From Mucinivorans hirudinis (GTDB lineage: Bacteria > Bacteroidota > Bacteroidia > Bacteroidales > Rikenellaceae), in contig HG934468.1 in NCBI GenBank assembly GCA_000723505.1, positions 1,954,798 through 2,018,797 of the forward strand: a stretch of DNA of 64,000 bases, written 5' to 3'. The position numbers and the translations under genes are program-made. Below are positions 27,264 to 36,444 of the stretch, piece by piece. Below the pieces are notes generated by a model. It searched no databases. It was not told the DNA's origin and saw nothing but the letters and a program-made list of their open reading frames with translations. Every line of letters starts with the position of its first letter. Position 1 is the first letter of the stretch.

Positions 27264-29093
27264 ATGAGAAACATCCTGACCACACTTCTATTATTCACCT
27301 TGGCAGCCCTATCCGCGCAGCAGAGGGAGCTTAATCTCATACCTCAGCCCAAGGAGGTGAAAATCACGAGTAGTAAACTTGTGAAACCTATTAAAATAGG
27401 CGTTAAATACGATGAAAACTGCGCCGATGAGTGGTATAAGCTAACCGTAAAGGGGGGCAAGGTTGATATTCTCACGCGTGACAAACGGGGCGAGGTGTGG
27501 GCACGGCAGACATTGGCACAACTCACCGACAAGGAGGGTAGAGTACCCCAGGTGGAGATTGTGGACTATCCTGCCTTTCCCATTCGAGGATTTATGCACG
27601 ATACGGGACGTAACTTCATTGAAATTGGGATGATTAAGGAGCACTTGAAGCTGCTTTCAAAATACAAACTCAACGTTTTTCATTGGCACTTGACCGACAA
27701 TCCCGCGTGGCGAATTGAGTGCCGTGCCTATCCACAGCTCAATGACCCTCAATATCAACGAAAGGGGCGGGACGAGGGGTGTTTTTATACCTATGACCAG
27801 ATTCGTGACGTGATTAGATACGCACGCGAGTTGGGCATAATGGTAATCCCCGAGATTGATATGCCCGGACACAGCCAATTTTTTGATAAAGCATTTGGAT
27901 TTCATATGGATGCGCCCGAGGCACGTCCCATCCTTGAGGCTTGCTTGAGGGAGTTTTTCGAGCAGATTCCGGTAGTAGACTGTCCCTATTTCCACGTAGG
28001 CTCGGACGAGGTGAGCATCAAAGACCCCAAGGGTTTTATGAGTTGGCTGGAGGGCTATGTATCTCAATTCGGCAGAAAAATTGTGGCGTGGGACCCCGGG
28101 CTGCCAACCTCAAAGAGCACCATTCGCCAGATATGGAACCAAGCCGAGGGTGCTAATACGGCGGCAGCAAAACGAGAAGGGGCATATCTGGATTCATTTG
28201 TCGGCTATCTCAACTACTATGACCCGATGGTATTTACCAACCGACTCTTCTTCCACACTCCGTGCCTGAGACCCGCCACAGACTCAGTTGCATTGGGTGG
28301 AATACTCTGCTTGTGGAACGATGTGAATGTTGATGATAAGAGCAAAATTGCTCTTCACAGTGGTATGGTAGAGGGGGTTATGACCTTTGGTGAACGTTTC
28401 TGGAGCGGAGGAGAGACGGCGCGATTGGAGGATAACAACGTATTACCGCCACCCGCGAGCGAGGCTTCGCAGAGGCTGATTGCCTTCCAGAGGAAGATGA
28501 GTTATCACCGCGACAACCTGCTCGGTGAGGGGGTAGATATGCGATGGGTGGCAACCCCTTTTTTGAGATGGAGTATCCGAGTGAATCAAAAGGAAATTAC
28601 GGCGTGGGGTGGGGCAGTCGAGATGGATGCTCTGCTGAAAATAAATAATATATCGATTGCGGACACGATGGCTGCCACTGCCTGCGCGGGTGTGTATGTT
28701 GCCAGGGATACGACAATAACGGCGTGGGTCGGTTTCGAGGCACCGGCGCGTTCTAATCGCATTTCGGGAGGTGTCGGCGAGCAGGGGCAGTGGGAGAATG
28801 GGGGTAAAGTTTGGGTGAATGGCACGGAGATTGTGCCGCCCAAGTGGCGAGAGCCAGGGAAATATAAGTACAACTTTAACACGTGGCACAAACCCGAAGA
28901 GGAGTTGGCATACACAGATGAACAGTTTTATTTCGCGCGCGAGACTGTGAAAATTCCCCTGACAAAGGGGTGGAATCAGGTCGTTCTGAATTGCCCTAAA
29001 ACATTCAAGGGGCAGCGGTGGAGCTTTGCATTTATACCTGTAATGCAGTTTGAGGGTGTATTCCGCGAGGCTGGTGGATTGATTTTTGAATAA
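27264..29093 (+). CDS. GH20 beta-N-acetylhexosaminidase
   Basis: Removes terminal GlcNAc or GalNAc from glycans, probably mucin or N-glycans. The 609-residue protein has a signal peptide ending LAALSAQ (about 19), a GH20b N-terminal domain, and the catalytic TIM barrel beginning RGFMHDTGRNFIEI. The barrel has KLNVFHWHLTDN, EIDMPGHSQ and the catalytic Asp-Glu pair in YFHVGSDEVSI (substrate-assisted mechanism). The WNQAEG and CLWNDVNVD segments line the pocket. A C-terminal carbohydrate-binding-like beta domain follows (about 440-609). The NagB gene elsewhere in the window could process the released amino sugar. Confidence 0.92.
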   Translation: MRNILTTLLLFTLAALSAQQRELNLIPQPKEVKITSSKLVKPIKIGVKYDENCADEWYKLTVKGGKVDILTRDKRGEVWARQTLAQLTDKEGRVPQVEIVDYPAFPIRGFMHDTGRNFIEIGMIKEHLKLLSKYKLNVFHWHLTDNPAWRIECRAYPQLNDPQYQRKGRDEGCFYTYDQIRDVIRYARELGIMVIPEIDMPGHSQFFDKAFGFHMDAPEARPILEACLREFFEQIPVVDCPYFHVGSDEVSIKDPKGFMSWLEGYVSQFGRKIVAWDPGLPTSKSTIRQIWNQAEGANTAAAKREGAYLDSFVGYLNYYDPMVFTNRLFFHTPCLRPATDSVALGGILCLWNDVNVDDKSKIALHSGMVEGVMTFGERFWSGGETARLEDNNVLPPPASEASQRLIAFQRKMSYHRDNLLGEGVDMRWVATPFLRWSIRVNQKEITAWGGAVEMDALLKINNISIADTMAATACAGVYVARDTTITAWVGFEAPARSNRISGGVGEQGQWENGGKVWVNGTEIVPPKWREPGKYKYNFNTWHKPEEELAYTDEQFYFARETVKIPLTKGWNQVVLNCPKTFKGQRWSFAFIPVMQFEGVFREAGGLIFE

Positions 29094-29094
29094 A

Positions 29095-29130
29095 AAGAGG
29101 TTGCAACGTGAGTTGCAACCTCTTCTATTT
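29095..29130 (+). terminator. Terminator of the GH20 gene
   Basis: A perfect 13-bp stem (29095-29107 with 29112-29124) and a T-rich tail. It sits between the GH20 gene and the convergent tRNA-His. Confidence 0.8.
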
Positions 29131-29208
29131 TGGGGTGGAAGATGGGGCTCGAACCCACGACCCCCAGAACCACAATCTGGTGCTCTAACCTGCTGAGCTA
29201 CGTCCACC
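29131..29208 (-). tRNA. tRNA-His (anticodon GTG)
   Basis: Reads on the minus strand with TAGCTCAG D-arm start, anticodon loop TTGTGGT and T loop TTCGAGC. The extra 5' G typical of tRNA-His (G-1) is present at 29208, and CCA (29131-29133) is encoded. The acceptor stem has one C-U mismatch at position 6-67. A promoter lies just upstream (29221-29250). Confidence 0.93.
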
Positions 29209-29220
29209 ATTTTTCGAGTG

Positions 29221-29250
29221 CAAAATTATAAAAAAAAACCGATACTCCAA
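29221..29250 (-). promoter_or_regulatory. Promoter of tRNA-His
   Basis: On the minus strand TTG (complement of 29248-29250), a 19-base spacer and TAATTTTG (complement of 29221-29228), about 13 bases before the tRNA. Confidence 0.65.
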
Positions 29251-29285
29251 AAAAAAGTTGTAATTTGATTAAATATTTGAACACA

Positions 29286-30563
29286 ATGAACAAATACGAG
29301 AAGACGCTAAAATACCTGTATGATTCGCTGCCTGTTTTTCAGCGCATTGGCGGAGCAGCCTACAAAGCAAACTTGGATAGCACCATTGCACTGGACAATC
29401 ATCTGGGCAACCCGCACCGTGCCTTTGATGCGGTACACATTGCCGGAACAAATGGTAAAGGTTCTGTTTCTGAGATGATTTACGAGGTATTACGCGCAGC
29501 AGGGTATCGAACGGGACTGTACACCTCGCCCCATTTGAGCGACTTTCGCGAACGCATTATTGTTGATGGTGAGATGATTCCGCGGGAGTGTGTCGTAGAT
29601 TTTGTGGAGCAAAACAGCCATTTTATCGAATCACTCAAGCCATCGTTTTTTGAGGTAACCGTAGCAATGGCATTTGACTATTTCCGCAGACAGAATGTTG
29701 ATATTGCCGTCATTGAAGTGGGGATGGGGGGAAGGCTGGATTCTACTAATATTATAACGCCTCGACTGAGTGTAATCACCAATATCGACTATGACCACAC
29801 CCAATTTCTCGGTGACACCCTTGCCAAGATTGCCACAGAGAAGGCGGGCATAATAAAGCCTGCCATTCCGGTTGTCATTGGCGAGAGTGCACCGGAGAGT
29901 GCACCGGTTTTCATACTCAAAGCCAAGGAGGGGCATTCGCCTCTAACCTTTGCCGACCAGAGGTATGTATGCGCCGACAGAAGGGGCAATAAATTCGTTA
30001 TCAATTCACTGCTAGATGGTAATGTTGCCGAATTGACTCTGGGAATGAGCGGTGATTATCAGCGTAAAAACATATGTACGGTACTTGCCGCATTGGATAT
30101 TCTCGGCGAGCAGATGGCAATATCCAAGGATAATGTCATTGAGGGTCTATCGCGTGCGTGCGTGCGGGGCAGGTGGCAGAAGATCGGAGATAAACCATTG
30201 ATAATATGCGACACGGGACACAATAAGGCGGGGATAAAGTATGTCGTGGAACAGATAGCCCTCCAAAACTTCGATAGGTTGATAATGGTTGTGGGGATGG
30301 TTGCAGACAAGGATATTGATGCTGTGTTGGCAATGTTGCCCAAGGATGCCTACTATATATTTACGAGGGCTGATATTCCCAGAGCCCTGGATGCCGACGA
30401 GCTGCAAGATAGAGCCGAGAGATTCAACCTGATGGGAGAATCAGTGGCAGGCGTTGAAAAGGCACTGGAGCGCGCCCGTGAGATTGCCACAGAGAATGAT
30501 ATGATTTTCATAGGTGGTAGTACATTTGTGGTTGCCGAGTTAATAACAAGTGGTGTAAAATAA
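29286..30563 (+). CDS. folC: Folylpolyglutamate synthase / dihydrofolate synthase
   Basis: Adds glutamate to dihydropteroate and tetrahydrofolate, an ATP-dependent ligase of the Mur family. From ATG 29286 it is 425 residues. Visible motifs: the P-loop HIAGTNGKGSVSEM (about 46-59), YTSPHLSDFRERI, the EVGMGGRLDSTN segment, TNIDYDHTQFLG, and the C-terminal CDTGHNKAGIKYVV. An upstream in-frame TTG at 29265 would add 7 residues but is less likely than the ATG. It is followed by an A/T-rich gap and then the phage-like cassette. Confidence 0.93.
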   Translation: MNKYEKTLKYLYDSLPVFQRIGGAAYKANLDSTIALDNHLGNPHRAFDAVHIAGTNGKGSVSEMIYEVLRAAGYRTGLYTSPHLSDFRERIIVDGEMIPRECVVDFVEQNSHFIESLKPSFFEVTVAMAFDYFRRQNVDIAVIEVGMGGRLDSTNIITPRLSVITNIDYDHTQFLGDTLAKIATEKAGIIKPAIPVVIGESAPESAPVFILKAKEGHSPLTFADQRYVCADRRGNKFVINSLLDGNVAELTLGMSGDYQRKNICTVLAALDILGEQMAISKDNVIEGLSRACVRGRWQKIGDKPLIICDTGHNKAGIKYVVEQIALQNFDRLIMVVGMVADKDIDAVLAMLPKDAYYIFTRADIPRALDADELQDRAERFNLMGESVAGVEKALERAREIATENDMIFIGGSTFVVAELITSGVK

Positions 30564-30672
30564 TTATTCTACCATTTTTCTTGCCCAATTCCCAACAATA
30601 GCCGTTCTTTTTCGCTCAGAGGCTAAGAAATTATTCAATATTTCAAATATCATTAAATGATATTTATTGATA

Positions 30673-30680
30673 TAACTTTG
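30673..30680 (+). promoter_or_regulatory. -7 box before the tail-fibre cassette
   Basis: TAACTTTG lies 50 bases before the first gene of the cassette; the -33 region is A/T-rich without a clear TTG. If real, the cassette is expressed on its own like a chromosomal operon and not from a phage late promoter. Confidence 0.4.
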
Positions 30681-30730
30681 TGCAATTATTGAGCCCGACA
30701 AGGAACGATTATTAACAAATACAAAGAAAA

Positions 30731-31081
30731 ATGACAGACCAACAAATTTACGCAGGAGAAGATTTGGGAATCCTCCTAAGAATTACAGATGCGGGTGATG
30801 ATTCACCGGTAGATATTTCGCAATTCGATTTTGAAGCTACACTCTACAACCCCGCCATTCTCAATAGCAGAGTTACTGCCTCAACCCTAGCAGGTTCAGC
30901 TAATGAACTCCAGAAACGGGATGACGGGTTGCTTGGATTCAATGTGTCGGGCAAACAATCATCACAATTCTCGACGGGCAGGGTCGTTTTCGAGTTTGCC
31001 AGAATTGACAAAGAGACAAAAAAGCGAGAGATAATCGTACATAATATTCTCGAGGTCAAAGATTCAAAAATCGGAAGATGA
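30731..31081 (+). CDS. Phage-type baseplate/tail-fibre attachment protein
   Basis: A 116-residue protein without signal peptide. The sequence has the layout of small beta-sandwich domains that precede tail-fibre genes in Bacteroidales phages and prophages: an opening IYAGEDLGILLRITDAGDDS, PVDISQFDFEATLYNP, and an end VVFEFARIDKET...REIIVHNILEV. These proteins resemble BppU-like baseplate parts. It is coupled to the following fibre gene by a 4-base ATGA overlap. The assignment is from pattern memory, not a search. Confidence 0.6.
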   Translation: MTDQQIYAGEDLGILLRITDAGDDSPVDISQFDFEATLYNPAILNSRVTASTLAGSANELQKRDDGLLGFNVSGKQSSQFSTGRVVFEFARIDKETKKREIIVHNILEVKDSKIGR

Positions 31082-32598
31082 TGAACAGAACTCTCAAAGT
31101 CGAGATAATCATCGTCAAGGACAGATTGGTTATTGACTCCATCACCACGGTTGGAGCGGTTGGTAAAGTCGTGGGATATTTGGCAAATTCCATTGGCTTG
31201 GACGGCAAATCGGCATATCAAATTGCGGTAAAGTATGGTTACAAAGGCACCGAACAAGAGTATGGTTATTACCCCATCACTCAGGGAAATTATGCTAAAG
31301 AAGCGGTTGAAACGGCTAATTCTGCTGCAACCGCTGCTGTGCAGTCAAAAACTGACGCAGAGCAAGCAACCGCAAAAGCTAACACGGCAACTCAGTGGGC
31401 ACAAAATGCCGCGCAAAATGCTACCGAGCAAGCCGCATTGGCTCAAAGTGCAGCACAAGTGGCACTCGCAAAAGCAACTGCTGCACATAATGCCGCCGAC
31501 AATGCCAATGCAAAAGCAACTGTCGCTCACGCGGCTGCCGATAATGCCAACTCCAAAGCTGCACTTGCGGATACAAAGGCTACTTATGCCACTATGCAAG
31601 GCGACCACGCAAAAACGCAGGGCGATTTCGCCAAGGCTCAGGGCGACTACGCAAGCGGCAAAGCGGCGCAATATCTGCTCGTAACAGTTACGGGCTCGAC
31701 AACAGCACCAACTTTTTCATTTACCAAAGTGAACTTTGATGCCGTGGTGGGTGCAATAAATAACGGCGCTCCGATTTTTGTGAAACTGACCGATAACCGT
31801 TCGACAGGGAGTAAACCAATCGACCTGAGCGGAATCCACCCTGCAGTTTGGAATACAACACTTTCGCAAATCGAGGTGCAGAATCCGAATATTGCACGGG
31901 GATTTTACCTCAATGGAATTACGCCTACTAACAGAGGTTGTGTATCAATCGACACGGCTAAGTATTTGGCAAACAGTGCAGGTTTCGCGAAATTTAATCC
32001 AACGACTGGGTATTACGAAGTCTATAATAATATTCCGTGGATGAGTGGAATTATCGATGTTACTGAGGCACAAATGTCTAATTCATATTGTAGATACTAC
32101 GGTTTTAGTGGCACTGCATCCAATCGCGGGAGTTATGCTACCAACATAATAAGATTTAATTACCCGTTCAAGCCATTACTTCAATACAATGATTTGACGG
32201 GACCGAGCGATATTAGTGGCGCCTTCAGGGATGTGGCTATAGAGAATCTAGTTCTAAATGCAAGTGTCGAGAAGGTTACATTGTATGGTAATTTACTGTA
32301 CCTGTTTTATGGAGCGTATCCTAAAAATATTCCTAATATCATCGATGTATCTAATGCAACTAACGTAACTGGAATAATAGGGGCTGGCGTGATTAATTGC
32401 CGACTTTCAGGATTGAAAATATCAATGAACATCAGATATGCGACAAATATTAGTAGAGATAGTCTGCTGTATCTCATAAACAACTCAGCCAATATCTCCA
32501 CGGTAATAACCATAACACTCGAGGCTACTGCATTGGCACGTTTAACGCCCGAAGACATCGCGCTTGCCTCATCTCGCAATATAACTTTAACAGCTTAA
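31078..32598 (+). CDS. Phage tail-fibre-like protein
   Basis: A 506-residue protein without a signal peptide. Residues 41-61 contain the GKSAYQIAVKYGYKGTEQEY motif found near the start of many phage tail fibres. Residues 70-195 are an Ala-rich coiled coil built of repeats (AADNANAK, AAADNANSK) that ends in three heptads GDHAKTQ-GDFAKAQ-GDYASGK, a common tail-fibre linker. The remaining 310 residues are beta-rich with Asn/Thr/Ile, consistent with a receptor-binding tip. No membrane anchor or sorting signal is present, which argues against a cell-surface adhesin. ATG at 31078 overlaps the previous stop; a second ATG follows at 31081. Confidence 0.7.
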   Translation: MMNRTLKVEIIIVKDRLVIDSITTVGAVGKVVGYLANSIGLDGKSAYQIAVKYGYKGTEQEYGYYPITQGNYAKEAVETANSAATAAVQSKTDAEQATAKANTATQWAQNAAQNATEQAALAQSAAQVALAKATAAHNAADNANAKATVAHAAADNANSKAALADTKATYATMQGDHAKTQGDFAKAQGDYASGKAAQYLLVTVTGSTTAPTFSFTKVNFDAVVGAINNGAPIFVKLTDNRSTGSKPIDLSGIHPAVWNTTLSQIEVQNPNIARGFYLNGITPTNRGCVSIDTAKYLANSAGFAKFNPTTGYYEVYNNIPWMSGIIDVTEAQMSNSYCRYYGFSGTASNRGSYATNIIRFNYPFKPLLQYNDLTGPSDISGAFRDVAIENLVLNASVEKVTLYGNLLYLFYGAYPKNIPNIIDVSNATNVTGIIGAGVINCRLSGLKISMNIRYATNISRDSLLYLINNSANISTVITITLEATALARLTPEDIALASSRNITLTA

Positions 32599-32603
32599 CA
32601 ATT

Positions 32604-32774
32604 ATGGAAATAATAACAACTTCAATAAACGGAGTTACAAAACTCGAAGCACCGCAAGGATACTATCTTATTCGCAATGGAGATAATGGAGAGCAGGAGA
32701 GAGATTTTGCCAAGATTGCTTTCCTTGCTCAGGGAGATAGTGCCGAAAATTGGTCGATTGTTGGCGAATCTTAA
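32604..32774 (+). CDS. Small protein at the end of the tail-fibre cassette
   Basis: A 56-residue ORF starting MEIITTSINGVTKLEAPQG, 5 bases after the fibre stop. It contains YYLIRNGDNGEQERDFAKIA and ends WSIVGES. The YLIR...FAKIAFL pattern resembles small proteins encoded behind tail-fibre genes in Bacteroidales prophages, possible fibre chaperones or tip caps. The codon use and tight spacing support a real gene. The stop lies 4 bases before a GCCGAGTTAA-type inverted repeat. Confidence 0.6.
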   Translation: MEIITTSINGVTKLEAPQGYYLIRNGDNGEQERDFAKIAFLAQGDSAENWSIVGES

Positions 32775-32777
32775 TCT

Positions 32778-32832
32778 ATTAACTCGGCTTTAAACACTAC
32801 CAAAAATCCTCATTGTATAAAGCCGAGTTAAT
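32778..32832. repeat. Inverted repeat with GCCGAGTTAA core after the tail cassette
   Basis: A perfect 15-bp stem (32778-32792 with 32818-32832) around 25 bases. The arm ATTAACTCGGCTTTA is nearly the same as the arms at 47409-47451 and 47583-47607 and as single copies near 908 and 1046. It may also end the cassette transcript. Confidence 0.65.
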
Positions 32833-32856
32833 AATTTTGAAGCCTATGTGATATGT

Positions 32857-33246
32857 TCAACGAATATCCTCTCCGCAGAGCGGGGTGTATGGTCCGTCTT
32901 TGACTTCAAAAATAGTTGTGCCTTGTTCCAAAACTTCCAAACTATGCCACTGTCCTTGCGGAATATCAACACCATAAACCCCCTCTTGAGGATTGAGCAA
33001 AAAAGTCGCTGATATTTCTCCCTGTTCATCGTGGAAGAAAACATTCAACGCTCCTCGAAGTACAATATAGGTTTCCCCTGTTGCACGGTGGCGGTGTTGC
33101 GGAACAACTGTCCCTACCTCCAAAGCATTTAGTAATCTCTGAGATTTGGATTCTGCACCGGAGTGGAAATTCAGATTCATCCTAAGTCGCTCACTAGTTC
33201 GAGCCTTGCCCGACAAAGTGTCGAGCATATTTTCGTCTATTAACAT
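32857..33246 (-). CDS. wbuC: WbuC-family cupin protein
   Basis: A 129-residue protein starting MLIDENMLDTLSGKARTS. The cupin fold shows the metal-binding motif QHRHRATGETYIVLRG and a later PQGQWHSLEV. WbuC proteins occur at the ends of O-antigen and capsule clusters that make L-FucNAc, as here, but their reaction is not established. The ATG at 33246 is chosen over an upstream in-frame codon because it gives the family N-terminus and directly follows the stop of the upstream gene. Last gene of the polysaccharide operon. Confidence 0.85.
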   Translation of the reverse strand: MLIDENMLDTLSGKARTSERLRMNLNFHSGAESKSQRLLNALEVGTVVPQHRHRATGETYIVLRGALNVFFHDEQGEISATFLLNPQEGVYGVDIPQGQWHSLEVLEQGTTIFEVKDGPYTPLCGEDIR

Positions 33247-33247
33247 A

Positions 33248-34207
33248 TTATGACGCTTTATGTAAATAAAAATATTTGTGACGCAACCACAGGTTAATCC
33301 CCACAAGTAAAACGATTGCCACAACGAAATATATGCATTGATATTGAGCAAAGACAAATAATCCGACAGTAACTAAAATTTGGAGCAGGGCATAGATTGT
33401 CGATACCACAAGATGCGGGATTTTGAGTTCATTAGCCATTATTTGGTAGGTATGGCTTCGGTGAGCTTCCGTTAGTTTTTCCTTTCTAATAACTCTATGA
33501 ACAATAGTGATTATTGCATCCACTCCATATACTGCAAGAAAGATGATATATGCAAAGTTGCCGGTCGTTACAATAAGGTTTACCAATAAAAAGCTCAAAA
33601 CGTAGGCAATGGTTACCGAACCTACATCACCTGCAAAACATTTTGCCCTTTTTCGGAAGTTGAAAAAACAGAATACAATCAGCGACAGAGCCATTGTGTA
33701 GAAAATGTGATTATCCACAAAATCAATCCCTTGACCATATTTTGCATTATCCACATACCACAAACCGGCTAATACGACCAAAGAATAGCAAGATGTTATT
33801 CCGTTGATACCATCCATAAAGTTGTATATATTGATTACCCCTGCAACCAACACCAATGCCGGAATAAACCAATACCATTGCCACACACCACACTGATACA
33901 ACAACAGCCCAATGGTCAAAAATTGTACCAAAAGTCTTAATTTTGGTGAGAGCGGATGGATGTCATCGACAAAACTAATTGCAGCAATAAAAGAAGCCCC
34001 CATTAGTAACCACGGATAATGAAATCCATAAAAAATCCAAAAGAAGAGCAACCCAAAATAGAAAATTATCCCTCCGCCGCGAATAGTGATGTTTGTATGT
34101 GAACTTCTGTGGTTGGGTTTGTCGATGATATTATAGTGGTCGGCGATGCGGAAATAGACAAGGATTGTCATTACCAGCAAAGCTAAGATTATTAATAAAG
34201 TTATCAT
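33248..34207 (-). CDS. Undecaprenyl-phosphate sugar-1-phosphate transferase, WecA/WbpL type
   Basis: Starts glycan synthesis by moving a sugar-1-phosphate from a UDP sugar to undecaprenyl phosphate. The 319-residue protein has about ten transmembrane helices. It shows the polyprenyl-phosphate transferase motifs: FVDDIHPLSPKLR (Asp pair for Mg), NIYNFMDGINGI, GDVGS and a cytoplasmic HRVIRKEKLTEAHRSHTYQ loop. With CapE-F-G in the operon it is likely to prime with a FucNAc-type or related sugar, as WbpL does. It overlaps the preceding glycosyltransferase gene by 4 bases. Confidence 0.88.
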   Translation of the reverse strand: MITLLIILALLVMTILVYFRIADHYNIIDKPNHRSSHTNITIRGGGIIFYFGLLFFWIFYGFHYPWLLMGASFIAAISFVDDIHPLSPKLRLLVQFLTIGLLLYQCGVWQWYWFIPALVLVAGVINIYNFMDGINGITSCYSLVVLAGLWYVDNAKYGQGIDFVDNHIFYTMALSLIVFCFFNFRKRAKCFAGDVGSVTIAYVLSFLLVNLIVTTGNFAYIIFLAVYGVDAIITIVHRVIRKEKLTEAHRSHTYQIMANELKIPHLVVSTIYALLQILVTVGLFVFAQYQCIYFVVAIVLLVGINLWLRHKYFYLHKAS

Positions 34208-35319
34208 AATATTTTCATTATTTCCTCCATACGGTTGTTGATTACTGAAATCTCAAATTTTCGTTTGCAAATTTGGTAACTTTTCTCACCCATTTGCTCA
34301 ATTTTACCTTGGTTAAGTACAAACCACTCAAGCTTTTCCGCCAACGCCTCAATGTTCATTGGCGGAATCAGGAAACCATTCTCACCGTCAATAACCGTCT
34401 CGCGACATCCGGGTACATCGGTAGTAATGATAGGTCTTGCCATCGCCATTGCCTCCATTACAGAGCGAGGAACTCCCTCACGATAACTTGGTAGAACATA
34501 CACTGAACTTTGGGTGAGCATTCCCGCCACATTATTACTGGTGCCCAGATAGTCAATGATGCCATTATCAAAAAACGGCTTTACAACCTCAATCGGGATG
34601 CAATCTGCCTTAGTGTCTATCGCACCAAGTATTACAAAGCGAACTTTTGGGTATTTTTGCTTCACAATTTCTGCCGCCTTAAAATACTCCATAGTACCTT
34701 TTGAGTAAAGCAATCTGGAGGTCATAAAGAAAGTCAGCTGTTCGGGATAAGGTGCAGGTTGGAAACGAACCATATCTACACCCGAGCCGTTAACCAAGTG
34801 GCATTTAGCTTTATTGACCAAACCACTATCCACAAACTCCCTCAAATCGTCCTTGTTTTGAAAGATGACATTGGTAGCACATCCCAACCCAATTTTATAT
34901 AGAAATTTGGCAATTTGCTTGACCACCTTTGCCTTCAGGCTATCAGAAACAAATAAGTAACCGATTCCGGTGAGCATAGAGTTGATATTTTTAACCCCTG
35001 CTGACTTTGCAGCAATAGAACCATATATCACAGGTTTTATGGTAAAGCCAAAAACAATATCGGGCTCAACTTTTTTGAGATATCTCCTCAGTGCAAGTGT
35101 GTATTTCAAATCTCCGATAATACTTGTGCCGGTACGCTCCATAGGTATTGCCTCGAATGAATCAATGCCAAGAGCCAACATTTCGTCCACTCTCTCCATA
35201 TCAGGACCAACCACGCTTACCCAATAACCCTTGGATATCAAATCGCGAATCAAATCACCGCGAAAATTGATAGTCATCGGATTGTTGTGCCCTATTACTA
35301 CTATTTTCTTCATTGTCAA
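34204..35319 (-). CDS. Glycosyltransferase family 4, PglA/WbpT-like
   Basis: A 371-residue GT-B-fold cytoplasmic enzyme. The N-terminal domain starts KKIVVIGHNNPMTINFRGDL, and a MLTGIGYLF segment is typical of the PglA branch that adds a hexosamine to the lipid-linked first sugar. The C-terminal domain has VLPSYREGVPRSVMEAMAM and DVPGCRE, the GT4 nucleotide-sugar site with the EX7E pattern. The gene overlaps both neighbours by 4 bases. Donor and linkage are unknown. Confidence 0.87.
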   Translation of the reverse strand: MTMKKIVVIGHNNPMTINFRGDLIRDLISKGYWVSVVGPDMERVDEMLALGIDSFEAIPMERTGTSIIGDLKYTLALRRYLKKVEPDIVFGFTIKPVIYGSIAAKSAGVKNINSMLTGIGYLFVSDSLKAKVVKQIAKFLYKIGLGCATNVIFQNKDDLREFVDSGLVNKAKCHLVNGSGVDMVRFQPAPYPEQLTFFMTSRLLYSKGTMEYFKAAEIVKQKYPKVRFVILGAIDTKADCIPIEVVKPFFDNGIIDYLGTSNNVAGMLTQSSVYVLPSYREGVPRSVMEAMAMARPIITTDVPGCRETVIDGENGFLIPPMNIEALAEKLEWFVLNQGKIEQMGEKSYQICKRKFEISVINNRMEEIMKIL

Positions 35320-36440
35320 TTATTGCTACTATCCAAACCATTTAGAAAAGCACTCACATCTGCGGTATAGTTTAGACAATCAAATATTTTTGACTCCAAA
35401 CAATATCTCTTCATCTGCTCTATTTGAGACCTCGAGCATTTAATTGCTCTTTCCAGTCCCTCCTCCAGAGATTTATCGGTGGTGGTCTCAACAATGAAAC
35501 CATTAACCCCGTCAATCAAATAGTCGTTCAAATTACTTGTTAGGTTTGTGATTACAGGGATTCCCGCCGAGATTGCCTCTACAAATTTTGTCGGAAAGCC
35601 CGCATTATTTACACGGGTATTGCTGCGAATAAAAATCTGGAAATCACTTTTTTTGAGAATGTCAATCGACTCAAGGTGGGGTAAGCGCCCCATAAACTCC
35701 ACGTTTTTAATCTCCTTTTCCTCGCGTTGGAAGGTGGTCTCAAACTGCTTCTTAGTTATCCCGATTATTATTAATGACACCTTATTGACGAGCTCCTGAT
35801 TGACCACAAAATCTACTATTAAGTCTAATCTGTCCTTCCAACCCGCACCCGGAGAGCCCACGTATACCAATCTCACGTTTTCGCCCCGATTAGCCGAATC
35901 TACCGATGACCACTTCTCTTGGGACAAATCAACAAGCGGAGGCAACAAGAGAGTTTTATGTCTCTTGTAATAATCAGCTAACAATCTGCTTATTACTATT
36001 TGTCCATCTAATTTCTTATTGACACATTTCATACGGTAGGATGTGTCAGCAGCTTTCAACGGATTGGTGGGCGAGTACCATTCGGTCAAGTCCCCAACAA
36101 CTTTTATTCCCCTTTTTCGACAATATTTTAATAAACGATTCAATGCTACAGACGGATAGTTGTATGCAATAATTATTGAAGGTCGGTACTCCTCTATCAG
36201 TTTTTGGAAACGAATAGATGTCAGGTATACAAACCAATCCTTCAAGCTCCTAGGGTAGGCAATCGACTCATAACCAAACCCTTCTACCTCCCCTCTGAAA
36301 TCGTCCGCGTGAGTTATTCCGCTAAAAAGAACCTCATAGCCAACCTCTCGCAATATCTTTGCATTGGCAACCACGCGTTGAGCTGCCGCATTTTTATCGG
36401 GCAACTCGAACCCTCCTATATATAACACGCGTTTATTCAT
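35316..36440 (-). CDS. Glycosyltransferase family 4, WbuB-like
   Basis: A 374-residue GT-B enzyme. The N-terminus KRVLYIGGFELPDKNAAAQR is typical of GT4 proteins in capsule clusters, and the C-terminal domain contains NNAGFPTKFVEAISAGIPVI. Its position straight after capE-capF-capG matches wbuB, the L-FucNAc transferase, in the E. coli O26 cluster, so the same role is plausible. The gap to the epimerase gene is 4 bases and there is a 4-base overlap with the next gene. Confidence 0.82.
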   Translation of the reverse strand: MNKRVLYIGGFELPDKNAAAQRVVANAKILREVGYEVLFSGITHADDFRGEVEGFGYESIAYPRSLKDWFVYLTSIRFQKLIEEYRPSIIIAYNYPSVALNRLLKYCRKRGIKVVGDLTEWYSPTNPLKAADTSYRMKCVNKKLDGQIVISRLLADYYKRHKTLLLPPLVDLSQEKWSSVDSANRGENVRLVYVGSPGAGWKDRLDLIVDFVVNQELVNKVSLIIIGITKKQFETTFQREEKEIKNVEFMGRLPHLESIDILKKSDFQIFIRSNTRVNNAGFPTKFVEAISAGIPVITNLTSNLNDYLIDGVNGFIVETTTDKSLEEGLERAIKCSRSQIEQMKRYCLESKIFDCLNYTADVSAFLNGLDSSNN

Positions 36441-36444
36441 CTCT

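Noticed and set aside
28443-29210. 255-codon minus-strand ORF
   Set aside because: It covers tRNA-His and the antisense of the GH20 gene; its composition follows the tRNA and codon shadow.
31390-31660. Possible CRISPR-like or tandem-repeat array
   Set aside because: The repetition comes from coiled-coil codons in the tail-fibre gene; there are no uniform spacers.
32857-33357. 166-residue version of the cupin protein
   Set aside because: The extra 37 N-terminal codons are inside the upstream transferase gene and do not match WbuC proteins.
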